NCBI GenBank assembly: GCA_003228415.1
Contig: QIDL01000526.1
Location: forward strand, 1 to 15,362
DNA from: Gammaproteobacteria bacterium
Lineage (GTDB): Bacteria; Pseudomonadota; Gammaproteobacteria; Pseudomonadales; Azotimanducaceae
Direction of reading: 5' to 3'
Length of the DNA stretch: 15,362 bases
The notes beneath the pieces were generated by a model. That model made no database searches, was not told the origin of the DNA, and saw only the letters and a list, made by a program, of their open reading frames with translations. Below, in pieces: positions 1-7,384 of the stretch (positions are counted from its first letter, which is position 1; each line of letters starts with the position of its first letter). A program made the position numbers and the translations under genes.

Positions 1-1880
1 ATGTAGCCTTCCGGGGTGACGACCTCGACGCTCATGATGGGCTCCAGCAGCACGGGTCTCGCGTTCTGTGCACCTTCTTTCATGGCCAGAGATCCCGCAA
101 TTTTGAACGCCATCTCTGAGGAGTCCACTTCGTGGAAGGAGCCATCATAAAGGGTGGCTCTTACCCCGATGAGCGGATATCCGGCGATGACACCGTTCTG
201 CATCTGCTCCTGAATACCTTTGTTGACCGCCGGGATGTATTCCCTGGGAACGGCACCACCAACGATCTTATCGACGAATTCGTAGATGCCACCCTCTTCA
301 TCCTCATCCTCATAGGGTTCGAACGTCACCCAGACGTGACCGTACTGACCACGACCGCCCGACTGGCGGACGAATTTACCTTCCTGGTCAACCGTGGCAC
401 GAATCGTCTCCCGATAAGCCACCTGAGGCTTGCCAATATTCGCTTCTACTCCGAACTCACGCTTCATACGGTCAACAATGATGTCCAGATGCAGCTCGCC
501 CATGCCGGAGATAATCGTCTGACCGGACTCTTCGTCTGTCTCGACCCGGAATGACGGATCTTCCTGGGCCAGTTTGCCGAGAGCGACACCCATTTTTTCC
601 TGGTCGGGGACCGATTTCGGCTCCACGGCGACAGAAATCACCGGCTCCGGAAACTCCATCCGCTCAAGCGTGATAATGTCGCTCTGAGCACACAGCGTGT
701 CACCGGTGGTGACATCTTTCAGACCAATCGCTGCGGCAATATCTCCTGCCCTGACTTCTTTGATCTCGTTACGGTTGTTCGAGTGCATCTGCACCATTCG
801 ACCGACCCGCTCCCGCTTACTCTTTACCGGGTTGTAGACCTGGTCGCCCGAGTTCAACACCCCGGAATAGACGCGGAAGAAGGTCAGCGTACCGACGAAA
901 GGATCTGTTGCGATCTTGAACGCCAGTGCCGCAAATGGCGCGTCATCATCGGCTCCCCGGGTCCCCGGCGTCTCACCGTCGTCCAGCACACCTTCAATGG
1001 GCTTAACCTCGGGAGGTGCCGGTAAAAATTCGATGACCGCGTCCAACATGGCCTGCACGCCTTTGTTTTTGAATGCGGAGCCGCACAATGCCGGCACGAT
1101 TTCATTGTTCAGCGTGCGTATTCTCAAACCCTCCTTGATTTCTTCTTCGTTGAGATCGCCATCGTCGAGGTATTTTTCCAGCAACTCTTCATTGGCCTCA
1201 GCGGCGCTCTCCACCATGAGCTCGCGCCAATGCTCGGCTTCGGTCTGCATGTCCTCCGGAATATCGACCAGATCGTAGGTCAATCCCTGGTCATCTTCGT
1301 TCCACACGATACCCTTCATGCGAATGAGGTCGATGACGCCTTTGAAATTTTCTTCTGCCCCAATCGCCAATTGAACGGGCACTGGATTCGAACCCAGTCG
1401 GTCCTTGATCTGCTCGACGACCCGCAGGAAGTCCGCACCAGCGCGGTCCATCTTGTTCACGAAGACCATGCGCGGTACTTCATAACGGTTGGCTTGCCGC
1501 CAGACGGTTTCGGATTGAGGTTCTACACCCGAGGTGCCGCAAAAGACCACCACGGCGCCGTCGAGCACCCGGAGGCTGCGCTCCACTTCAATGGTGAAAT
1601 CGACGTGACCGGGGGTATCGATGATGTTGATTCGATGCTCATCGAACTGCTGGTTCATACCCTGCCAGAAACAGGTGGTCGCGGCAGAGGTGATTGTGAT
1701 ACCTCGCTCCTGCTCCTGCTCCATCCAGTCCATTGTGGCTGCGCCGTCGTGGACTTCACCGATCTTGTGTGACAATCCGGTATAAAAAAGCACCCGCTCC
1801 GTAGTCGTAGTTTTACCCGCGTCTACGTGCGCCACGATACCGATGTTGCGGTAACGGGATAGGGGGGTTTTACGAGCCAT
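1..1880 (-). CDS. fusA: Elongation factor G, N-terminal 626 residues (C-terminus outside window)
   Basis: Ribosomal translocase GTPase that moves tRNA-mRNA after peptide bond formation and helps recycle ribosomes. The reading frame stays open from the ATG at 1880 to the window edge. Visible: P-loop AHVDAGKTTT at residues 17-26, switch I around RGITIT, the G3 motif DTPGH, G4 NKMD and G5 GSAF; then domains II to IV, including GMGELHLDIIVDRMKREFGV and QSGGRGQYGH. The last readable residues are TPEGY in domain V, so about 75 of the usual ~700 residues are missing because the window ends, not because the gene is broken. The start follows GGAGAG (1885-1890) at good spacing and matches the family N-terminus MARKTPLSRYRNIG. 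It is the third gene of the str cluster, 66 nt after rpsG; a tuf gene is the expected next gene. Confidence 0.97.
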   Translation of the reverse strand, partial: MARKTPLSRYRNIGIVAHVDAGKTTTTERVLFYTGLSHKIGEVHDGAATMDWMEQEQERGITITSAATTCFWQGMNQQFDEHRINIIDTPGHVDFTIEVERSLRVLDGAVVVFCGTSGVEPQSETVWRQANRYEVPRMVFVNKMDRAGADFLRVVEQIKDRLGSNPVPVQLAIGAEENFKGVIDLIRMKGIVWNEDDQGLTYDLVDIPEDMQTEAEHWRELMVESAAEANEELLEKYLDDGDLNEEEIKEGLRIRTLNNEIVPALCGSAFKNKGVQAMLDAVIEFLPAPPEVKPIEGVLDDGETPGTRGADDDAPFAALAFKIATDPFVGTLTFFRVYSGVLNSGDQVYNPVKSKRERVGRMVQMHSNNRNEIKEVRAGDIAAAIGLKDVTTGDTLCAQSDIITLERMEFPEPVISVAVEPKSVPDQEKMGVALGKLAQEDPSFRVETDEESGQTIISGMGELHLDIIVDRMKREFGVEANIGKPQVAYRETIRATVDQEGKFVRQSGGRGQYGHVWVTFEPYEDEDEEGGIYEFVDKIVGGAVPREYIPAVNKGIQEQMQNGVIAGYPLIGVRATLYDGSFHEVDSSEMAFKIAGSLAMKEGAQNARPVLLEPIMSVEVVTPEGY

Positions 1881-1946
1881 GATGCTCTCCGTAAAAGATT
1901 GGTTCTGTTGATTGAGCCGTTACTTGAGCTGCTGATTGACAGGAGG

Positions 1947-2417
1947 CTAGAATCGGTAGTGAGAGAACGCCTTGTTGGCTTCCGCCATCCTGTGCGTATC
2001 TTCGCGTTTCTTTACCGCGGTACCACGACCATCAGCAGCGTCGAGCAATTCACCGGCGAGTCTGGCAGCCATGGACTTCTCGCCACGCTTGCGAGCGCTG
2101 TCCACCAGCCAGCGCATGGCCAGTGCATTACGCCGGGAAGGTCGAACCTCGACCGGTACCTGATAGGTGGCGCCGCCTACTCGTCTGGACTTCACTTCGA
2201 CGAACGGCGCTACCGCATCCAGGGCTTTCTCGAATACCTCTACCGGATCGGATTTGTCGCGCTCTTCGATTCGCGTCAGCGCACCGTAGACGATACGTTC
2301 AGCTACAGCCTTTTTGCCGCTTACCATCACATGGTTGATGAACTTGGCAACGGTCTGATTGTGATACTTGGGATCGGGAAGAATCTCCCGCTTAGCAATG
2401 ACTCTACGTCTTGGCAT
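1947..2417 (-). CDS. rpsG: 30S ribosomal protein S7
   Basis: Small-subunit protein that nucleates assembly of the 30S head on the 3' domain of 16S rRNA and touches the exit-site tRNA. The 156-residue length is typical of the family. The N-terminus MPRRRVIAKREILPDPKYHN, the core FINHVMVSGKKAVAERIVY, and the arm GGATYQVPVEVRPSRRNALA followed by AMRWLVDSARKRGEKSMAARLAGELLDA are all classical. The ATG follows AAGGAA (2424-2429) with about 6 nt spacing. It lies 100 nt after rpsL, and that gap holds a stable hairpin. In E. coli S7 represses translation of its own cistron through the rpsL-rpsG gap; that function is inferred here. Confidence 0.98.
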   Translation of the reverse strand: MPRRRVIAKREILPDPKYHNQTVAKFINHVMVSGKKAVAERIVYGALTRIEERDKSDPVEVFEKALDAVAPFVEVKSRRVGGATYQVPVEVRPSRRNALAMRWLVDSARKRGEKSMAARLAGELLDAADGRGTAVKKREDTHRMAEANKAFSHYRF

Positions 2418-2473
2418 CTCTGTTTCCTTGCTTCAGGTTAGTCCCCGAGTCTGCTCCGGAGCCTTACTTGGAT

Positions 2474-2502
2474 GACGGCGGCCGGCTTAGCCAGCCGCCA
2501 TC
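2474..2502 (-). promoter_or_regulatory. Stable intercistronic hairpin between rpsL and rpsG, candidate S7 feedback site
   Basis: In the mRNA sense the arm GATGGCGGCTGG (2502-2491) pairs with CCGGCCGCCGTC (2485-2474) around the loop CTAAG, giving 12 consecutive pairs including two U-G wobbles. No run of U follows, so it is not an intrinsic terminator. It sits 15 nt after the rpsL stop and 56 nt before the rpsG start, in the gap where E. coli S7 binds its own mRNA and couples rpsL to rpsG translation. The hairpin is seen directly; the S7 role is inferred from position and I cannot match primary sequence to the E. coli site. Confidence 0.5.
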
Positions 2503-2517
2503 TATATGGTGATTGAA

Positions 2518-2889
2518 TTACTTGGGTCGTTTGGCTCCATATTTGGAACGGCCCTGGCGTCGATCGGATACCCCCGAGGTATCCAGGGTGCCGCGAATCG
2601 TGTGATAACGGACACCCGGGAGGTCTTTGACCCGCCCGCCGCGTATCAGCACGACCGAGTGCTCCTGGAGGTTGTGGCCTTCCCCACCGATATACGAGGT
2701 CACTTCAAAGCCATTGGTCAGACGGACCCGGCAGACCTTTCGCAGTGCTGAGTTCGGCTTCTTCGGAGTAGTGGTGTACACACGAGTACACACCCCACGC
2801 TTCTGCGGGCAGCCCTGCAGAGCGGGCACGATGCTCTTCTCAGCCTTGCGCCTGCGGGGTTTTCTTACCAGCTGGCTAATCGTTGCCAT
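2518..2889 (-). CDS. rpsL: 30S ribosomal protein S12
   Basis: Decoding-centre protein of the small subunit that monitors codon-anticodon fit and is the classical streptomycin target. The 123 residues cover the full family length (E. coli 124). Signatures TTTPKKPNSALRKVCRVRLT and GGRVKDLPGVRYHTIRG are intact. Lys43 and Lys88, the positions most often changed in streptomycin resistance, are wild type. Asp89 is the residue that carries the beta-methylthio modification in E. coli. The ATG follows GAGGA (2896-2900) with 6 nt spacing. It is the first gene of the str group, 197 nt after rpoC, and is preceded by its own promoter candidate. Confidence 0.98.
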   Translation of the reverse strand: MATISQLVRKPRRRKAEKSIVPALQGCPQKRGVCTRVYTTTPKKPNSALRKVCRVRLTNGFEVTSYIGGEGHNLQEHSVVLIRGGRVKDLPGVRYHTIRGTLDTSGVSDRRQGRSKYGAKRPK

Positions 2890-2993
2890 CTACGGTCCTC
2901 AATTGTAACTCTATGATTTTTAACGAGTATCGCCCTTTTCTCAGGACACAACCCTACGCATTTCCGGCATACGCCAGTCCCGCAGAGCGCGGC

Positions 2994-3022
2994 ATTCTAA
3001 TCACCTCGCCCGCGAGAATCAA
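2994..3022 (-). promoter_or_regulatory. Sigma-70 promoter for rpsL-rpsG-fusA with GC-rich discriminator
   Basis: On the minus strand the -35 TTGATT (3022-3017) and the -10 TAGAAT (2999-2994) are separated by exactly 17 nt. The bases after the -10 are GCCGCGC, so the start would fall near 2986-2988, giving a leader of about 98 nt before rpsL. A GC-rich discriminator is the hallmark of promoters inhibited by ppGpp and DksA, as known for rRNA and ribosomal protein operons. The boxes are read directly; activity and stringent control are inferred. An overlapping TTGATT four bases upstream gives a 21-nt spacer and is less likely. Confidence 0.7.
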
Positions 3023-3041
3023 TCAACCTCTGCCAGCGACA

Positions 3042-3056
3042 TGGCTGATCCAGCCA
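3042..3056 (-). other. Small hairpin after rpoC, not a terminator
   Basis: TGGCTG and CAGCCA pair around a GAT loop, 31 nt after the rpoC stop. A weaker GC hairpin, CGCCA with TGGCG, lies just before it (about 3062-3073). Neither is followed by a U run, so there is no visible intrinsic terminator between rpoC and rpsL, and read-through from rpoBC into the str genes is plausible. The hairpin may simply protect the rpoC 3' end. Confidence 0.3.
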
Positions 3057-3086
3057 GACCACGCCAACTGGCGAGTGGACTGTCGG

Positions 3087-6000
3087 CTAACTCTCTTCTC
3101 CACTGAGCGCTTCGGACAACGCCTGTTCCACCTCGTCTGCCGTCACGCCCTGCTCCTTGGCGATTCGTGCAGCCAACTCCTCTTCACGGCGACGCTTGCG
3201 CTCGCTGTGATAGGTGAGGCCGGTACCAGCGGGAATCAATCGACCCACTACAACGTTCTCCTTCAGACCACGCAGGTAGTCCTTCTTGCCGGTCACCGCC
3301 GCTTCGGTGAGTACCCGGGTCGTCTCCTGGAACGAGGCCGCAGAGATGAACGATTCGGTCGCCAGAGAGGCCTTGGTGATACCCAGGAGCACTCGTTGGT
3401 AGTTGACAGCCTGCTTGCCTTCCTCCTCGAGCTGCTCGTTGATTTCCCGCACCTTGATGTACTCTACCTGTTCACCACGAATCAGATGTGATTCACCCGG
3501 ATTGAGTATCTCGGTCTTGCGCAGCATCTGCCGAACAATGACCTCGATGTGTTTGTCGTTGATCGTCACGCCCTGCAGTCGGTACACCTCTTGAATCTCG
3601 TTGATGATGTACTTGGCCAGCTCTTCCACGCCTTTCAAGCGCAGGATGTCGTGGGGGCTCGGTGGTCCATCACAGACAACCTCGCCTCTTTCCACGTGCT
3701 CCCCCTCGAAAACGCCGATGTTGCGCCACTTCGGAATCAGCGTCTCGACGTTATCCCCTTCTGCCGGGGTAATCACCAGGCGACGCTTGCCCTTCGTTTC
3801 TTTACCAAAGCTGACCGTGCCGCTCTCCTCCGCCAGGATCGCCGACTCTTTCGGCTTGCGCGCCTCGAAGAGGTCGGCCACCCGAGGCAGACCACCGGTG
3901 ATGTCGCGTGTCTTCGAACCTTCCTGCGGGATCCGGGCAATGACCTCTCCGATGCCAATCTTGTCTTTGTCTTCCAGGTTCAAGATCGCATTGTGCGGCA
4001 GGAAGTAATGCGCCGGAACATCGCTGCCCGGTAGCATGACCGTCTCGCCATTGTCATCCGTCAGACTGATGGCCGGGCGCAGATCCTTACCCGCAGTGGG
4101 TCGATCCTTGGGATCGAGCACGGTAATGTTGGTCAGACCGGTGAGTTCATCGGTCTGGCGGTTGATGGAGAGACCTTCTTCCATCGATTCAAAACCAACC
4201 GTACCGTCCATTTCGGTGACAATCGGGTGTGTATGGGGGTCCCACTGTGCGATCACCTGACCGGCTTCCACAAGATCACCCTCATCCACCGATATCACCG
4301 CGCCGTAAGGAAGTTTGTAACGCTCACGCTCGCGGCCGTTATCATCTGCAACCGCAATCTCTCCAGAGCGGGACACCGCAACCAATTCGCCAGACTCGCG
4401 GGCAACGGTCTTCAAGTTGTGCAGACGGATGTTGCCGCCGTGCTTGACCTGAATGCTGTCAATGGCAGTTGCCCGCGATGCCGCACCACCGATGTGGAAG
4501 GTCCGCATGGTCAACTGAGTACCCGGCTCGCCAATGGACTGAGCCGCGATGACACCGACCGCTTCGCCGACGTTCACCTGATGTCCGCGGGCCAGATCGC
4601 GTCCGTAGCATGAAGCGCAAACACCGAACTTGGTCTGGCAGGTGATGGCGGAACGGACCACGATTTCATCGACGCCAAGGTTGTCGAGTTGCTCGACCCA
4701 CAACTCATCGAGCAAGGTGCCTTCCGCGATAATGATGGTCTTCGCATCGGCTTCATACACCGGTTGCGCCACGGTACGTCCCAGCACCCGGTCACCCAGC
4801 GGCTCGACCACATCACCACCTTCAATAATGGCCGATACCAGCAGGCCGTTGTCGGTGCCGCAGTCGATTGCGGTAATCACCACATCCTGAGCAACGTCCA
4901 CCAACCGTCGGGTCAGATAACCCGAGTTGGCAGTCTTCAATGCCGTATCTGCAAGACCTTTACGTGCGCCGTGGGTCGAGATGAAATACTCGTTGACGTT
5001 CAGCCCTTCACGGAAATTGGCGGTAATGGCATTTTCGATGATGCTGCCATCCGGACGCGTCATCAGTCCCCGCATGCCTGCTAACTGACGAATCTGAGCA
5101 GGTGAACCTCGAGCACCGGAATCCGCATAGATGAAGACGGAGTTGAACGAGTCCTGTTCTTCCTCCTCCCCGTCACGATTGATTACCGTCTCTCGCGAGA
5201 TGCCATCCATCATGGACCGAGCCACCAGATCGTTGGCCCGCGACCATATATCTACCACCTTGTTATATTTCTCGCCCTGGGTTACCAGGCCGGACGCGTA
5301 CTGAGATTCAATTTCAGCAACTTCGGACTGCGCATCTGCGATGATGACCGGTTTGTTCTCCGGAATCACAAAATCATCCACGCCGATCGAAGCCCCGGAT
5401 GAAGTTGAATGGGCGAAGCCCGTGTACATCAACTGATCGGCAAAAATCACCGTTTCCTTCAGGCCCACGTTTCGATAACAGGTATTAATCAGATTGGAAA
5501 TAGACTTTTTGTCGAGCGGCTTGTTCACCAACTCAAACGGTAACAGCTTCGGCACGATCTGATAGAAGAGCGCCCGACCGACCGTTGTCTTCTGCATGGT
5601 GGTTCGGACTTCTACCGTACCGTCATCCTGCTCGGAACTCTCCTCGATCCGCACCCTGATACGCGCATGCAGATCAATCTTATCGCCGTAGTAGGCACGA
5701 TCAACTTCTGCGAGGTCGGCAAATACCATGCCTTCGCCCCTCACATTGACCATTTCCCGAGTCATGTAATACAGACCCAACACCACATCCTGAGACGGCA
5801 CGATGATGGGTTCACCACTCGCGGGAGACAGAACGTTGTTCGTACTCATCATGAGCGCACGGCTTTCAAGCTGCGCCTCGAGGGTCAACGGCACGTGAAC
5901 GGCCATCTGGTCTCCATCAAAGTCAGCGTTGTACGCCGTGCAGACCAACGGATGCAGTTGTATCGCTTTACCTTCGATCAATACCGGCTCAAACGCCTGG

Positions 6001-7301
6001 ATACCGAGCCGGTGCAGCGTGGGCGCCCGGTTGAGCAATACCGGATGCTCGCGAATGACGTCTGCAAGGATGTCCCACACTTCCGGGGTTTCCCGCTCAA
6101 CCATCTTTTTGGCGGCTTTAATGGTGGTCGCAAGTCCTCGGCCTTCAAGCTTGCCAAAGATGAACGGCTTGAACAGTTCCAGCGCCATTTTCTTGGGCAG
6201 ACCACACTGGTGCAGCTTCAGCGTCGGGCCGACCACGATCACCGAACGACCGGAGTAGTCCACCCTCTTACCAAGCAGGTTCTGCCGAAATCGACCCTGT
6301 TTGCCCTTTATCATGTCGGCAAGAGATTTCAGGGGTCGTTTGTTGGAGCCGGTTATGGCTCGCCCACGTCGGCCGTTGTCCAGCAGCGCATCCACAGCCT
6401 CTTGAAGCATGCGCTTTTCGTTACGCACAATGATGTCAGGAGCTGACAGATCGAGCAGTCGCTTCAATCGATTGTTGCGGTTGATCGCACGTCGATAGAG
6501 ATCGTTCAGATCAGAGGTAGCGAAGCGTCCACCATCCAAAGGTACCAGCGGTCGCAGATCCGGCGGCAATACCGGCAGCACAGAGAGTACCATCCACTCC
6601 GGCTTGTTACCCGAATTGACGAAAGCTTCCATGAGCTTCAACCGCTTGGATAGTTTCTTGATCTTTGTTTCGGAATTTGTCGCAGGGATCTCTTCTCTGA
6701 GTCTTGCGATCTGACCATCGAGGTCGAGCGATAGCAGCAGAGACTGAATCGCTTCAGCCCCCATCTTGGCATCGAATTCGTCCCCATACTCTTCAAGCTT
6801 CTGGAAGTACTCTTCATCGGTGAGTAGCTGGCCGAGATCCAGATCTGTGAGGCCTGGATCAATTACGACGAATGATTCGAAATAGAGCACTCGCTCGATA
6901 TCGCGAAGTGTCATGTCCAACAGAAGTCCAATCCGCGAAGGCAAGGACTTCAGAAACCAGATATGCGCAACCGGGCTGGCAAGTTCGATGTGACCCATTC
7001 GCTCACGCCGGACCTTGGTCAGGGTCACTTCGACCCCGCACTTCTCGCAAATCACCCCACGGTGCTTGAGCCGCTTGTATTTACCACAAAGACATTCGTA
7101 GTCTTTGATCGGGCCAAAAATTCGAGCACAGAAAAGTCCATCCCTTTCCGGCTTGAACGTTCGGTAATTGATTGTCTCGGGCTTCTTGACCTCTCCAAAC
7201 GACCATGAGCGAATCATGTCCGGAGACGCCAGTCCAATACGCAGCGAATCGAATTCGTCCACGCCACCCTGAGACTTCAGCAGATTAAGTAGGTCTTTCA
7301 A
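3087..7301 (-). CDS. rpoC: DNA-directed RNA polymerase subunit beta-prime
   Basis: Largest RNA polymerase subunit; it holds the catalytic Mg and part of the DNA clamp. The 1404 residues match the family (E. coli 1407). Zinc ligands Cys70, 72, 85 and 88 are present in the first site and Cys814, 889, 896 and 899 in the second. The catalytic NADFDGDQMAVH places the aspartates at 460, 462 and 464. The trigger loop LTMRTFHIGGAAS has Met932 and His936. The start codon is TTG, not ATG: GGAGGA (7308-7313) lies 6 nt upstream, and the encoded MKDLLNLLK aligns with the E. coli start, which is itself GTG. rpoB lies 83 nt upstream with no visible promoter, so co-transcription is expected. The C-terminus ends cleanly in GEES. 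Confidence 0.98.
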   Translation of the reverse strand: MKDLLNLLKSQGGVDEFDSLRIGLASPDMIRSWSFGEVKKPETINYRTFKPERDGLFCARIFGPIKDYECLCGKYKRLKHRGVICEKCGVEVTLTKVRRERMGHIELASPVAHIWFLKSLPSRIGLLLDMTLRDIERVLYFESFVVIDPGLTDLDLGQLLTDEEYFQKLEEYGDEFDAKMGAEAIQSLLLSLDLDGQIARLREEIPATNSETKIKKLSKRLKLMEAFVNSGNKPEWMVLSVLPVLPPDLRPLVPLDGGRFATSDLNDLYRRAINRNNRLKRLLDLSAPDIIVRNEKRMLQEAVDALLDNGRRGRAITGSNKRPLKSLADMIKGKQGRFRQNLLGKRVDYSGRSVIVVGPTLKLHQCGLPKKMALELFKPFIFGKLEGRGLATTIKAAKKMVERETPEVWDILADVIREHPVLLNRAPTLHRLGIQAFEPVLIEGKAIQLHPLVCTAYNADFDGDQMAVHVPLTLEAQLESRALMMSTNNVLSPASGEPIIVPSQDVVLGLYYMTREMVNVRGEGMVFADLAEVDRAYYGDKIDLHARIRVRIEESSEQDDGTVEVRTTMQKTTVGRALFYQIVPKLLPFELVNKPLDKKSISNLINTCYRNVGLKETVIFADQLMYTGFAHSTSSGASIGVDDFVIPENKPVIIADAQSEVAEIESQYASGLVTQGEKYNKVVDIWSRANDLVARSMMDGISRETVINRDGEEEEQDSFNSVFIYADSGARGSPAQIRQLAGMRGLMTRPDGSIIENAITANFREGLNVNEYFISTHGARKGLADTALKTANSGYLTRRLVDVAQDVVITAIDCGTDNGLLVSAIIEGGDVVEPLGDRVLGRTVAQPVYEADAKTIIIAEGTLLDELWVEQLDNLGVDEIVVRSAITCQTKFGVCASCYGRDLARGHQVNVGEAVGVIAAQSIGEPGTQLTMRTFHIGGAASRATAIDSIQVKHGGNIRLHNLKTVARESGELVAVSRSGEIAVADDNGRERERYKLPYGAVISVDEGDLVEAGQVIAQWDPHTHPIVTEMDGTVGFESMEEGLSINRQTDELTGLTNITVLDPKDRPTAGKDLRPAISLTDDNGETVMLPGSDVPAHYFLPHNAILNLEDKDKIGIGEVIARIPQEGSKTRDITGGLPRVADLFEARKPKESAILAEESGTVSFGKETKGKRRLVITPAEGDNVETLIPKWRNIGVFEGEHVERGEVVCDGPPSPHDILRLKGVEELAKYIINEIQEVYRLQGVTINDKHIEVIVRQMLRKTEILNPGESHLIRGEQVEYIKVREINEQLEEEGKQAVNYQRVLLGITKASLATESFISAASFQETTRVLTEAAVTGKKDYLRGLKENVVVGRLIPAGTGLTYHSERKRRREEELAARIAKEQGVTADEVEQALSEALSGEES

Positions 7302-7307
7302 GTTCTC

Positions 7308-7313
7308 TCCTCC
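7308..7313 (-). promoter_or_regulatory. Strong Shine-Dalgarno deciding the TTG start of rpoC
   Basis: GGAGGA on the minus strand is followed by GAGAAC and then TTG (7301-7299). The near-perfect match to the anti-Shine-Dalgarno and the absence of an in-frame ATG close by support initiation at TTG. Strong ribosome binding could compensate for the weak start codon. Confidence 0.75.
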
Positions 7314-7384
7314 ACACTAGGATTGGAGTAACAAAATTGTCGCTCGTTATCTTTCATCTTGATCTCGTGAATACCTTTCATCAG

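Noticed and set aside
2518..2889. Streptomycin-resistance allele of rpsL or rifampicin-resistance allele of rpoB
   Set aside because: Lys43 and Lys88 of S12, and Gln518, Asp521, His531, Arg534 and Ser536 of the beta subunit (at 9839-9907), are the wild-type residues.
7298..7381. A 27-codon frame in the rpoB-rpoC gap whose TGA overlaps the rpoC TTG start
   Set aside because: It has no convincing Shine-Dalgarno, no recognisable product, and short open frames are expected by chance in an 83-nt gap. The ACTTGA overlap is suggestive of coupling but not enough.
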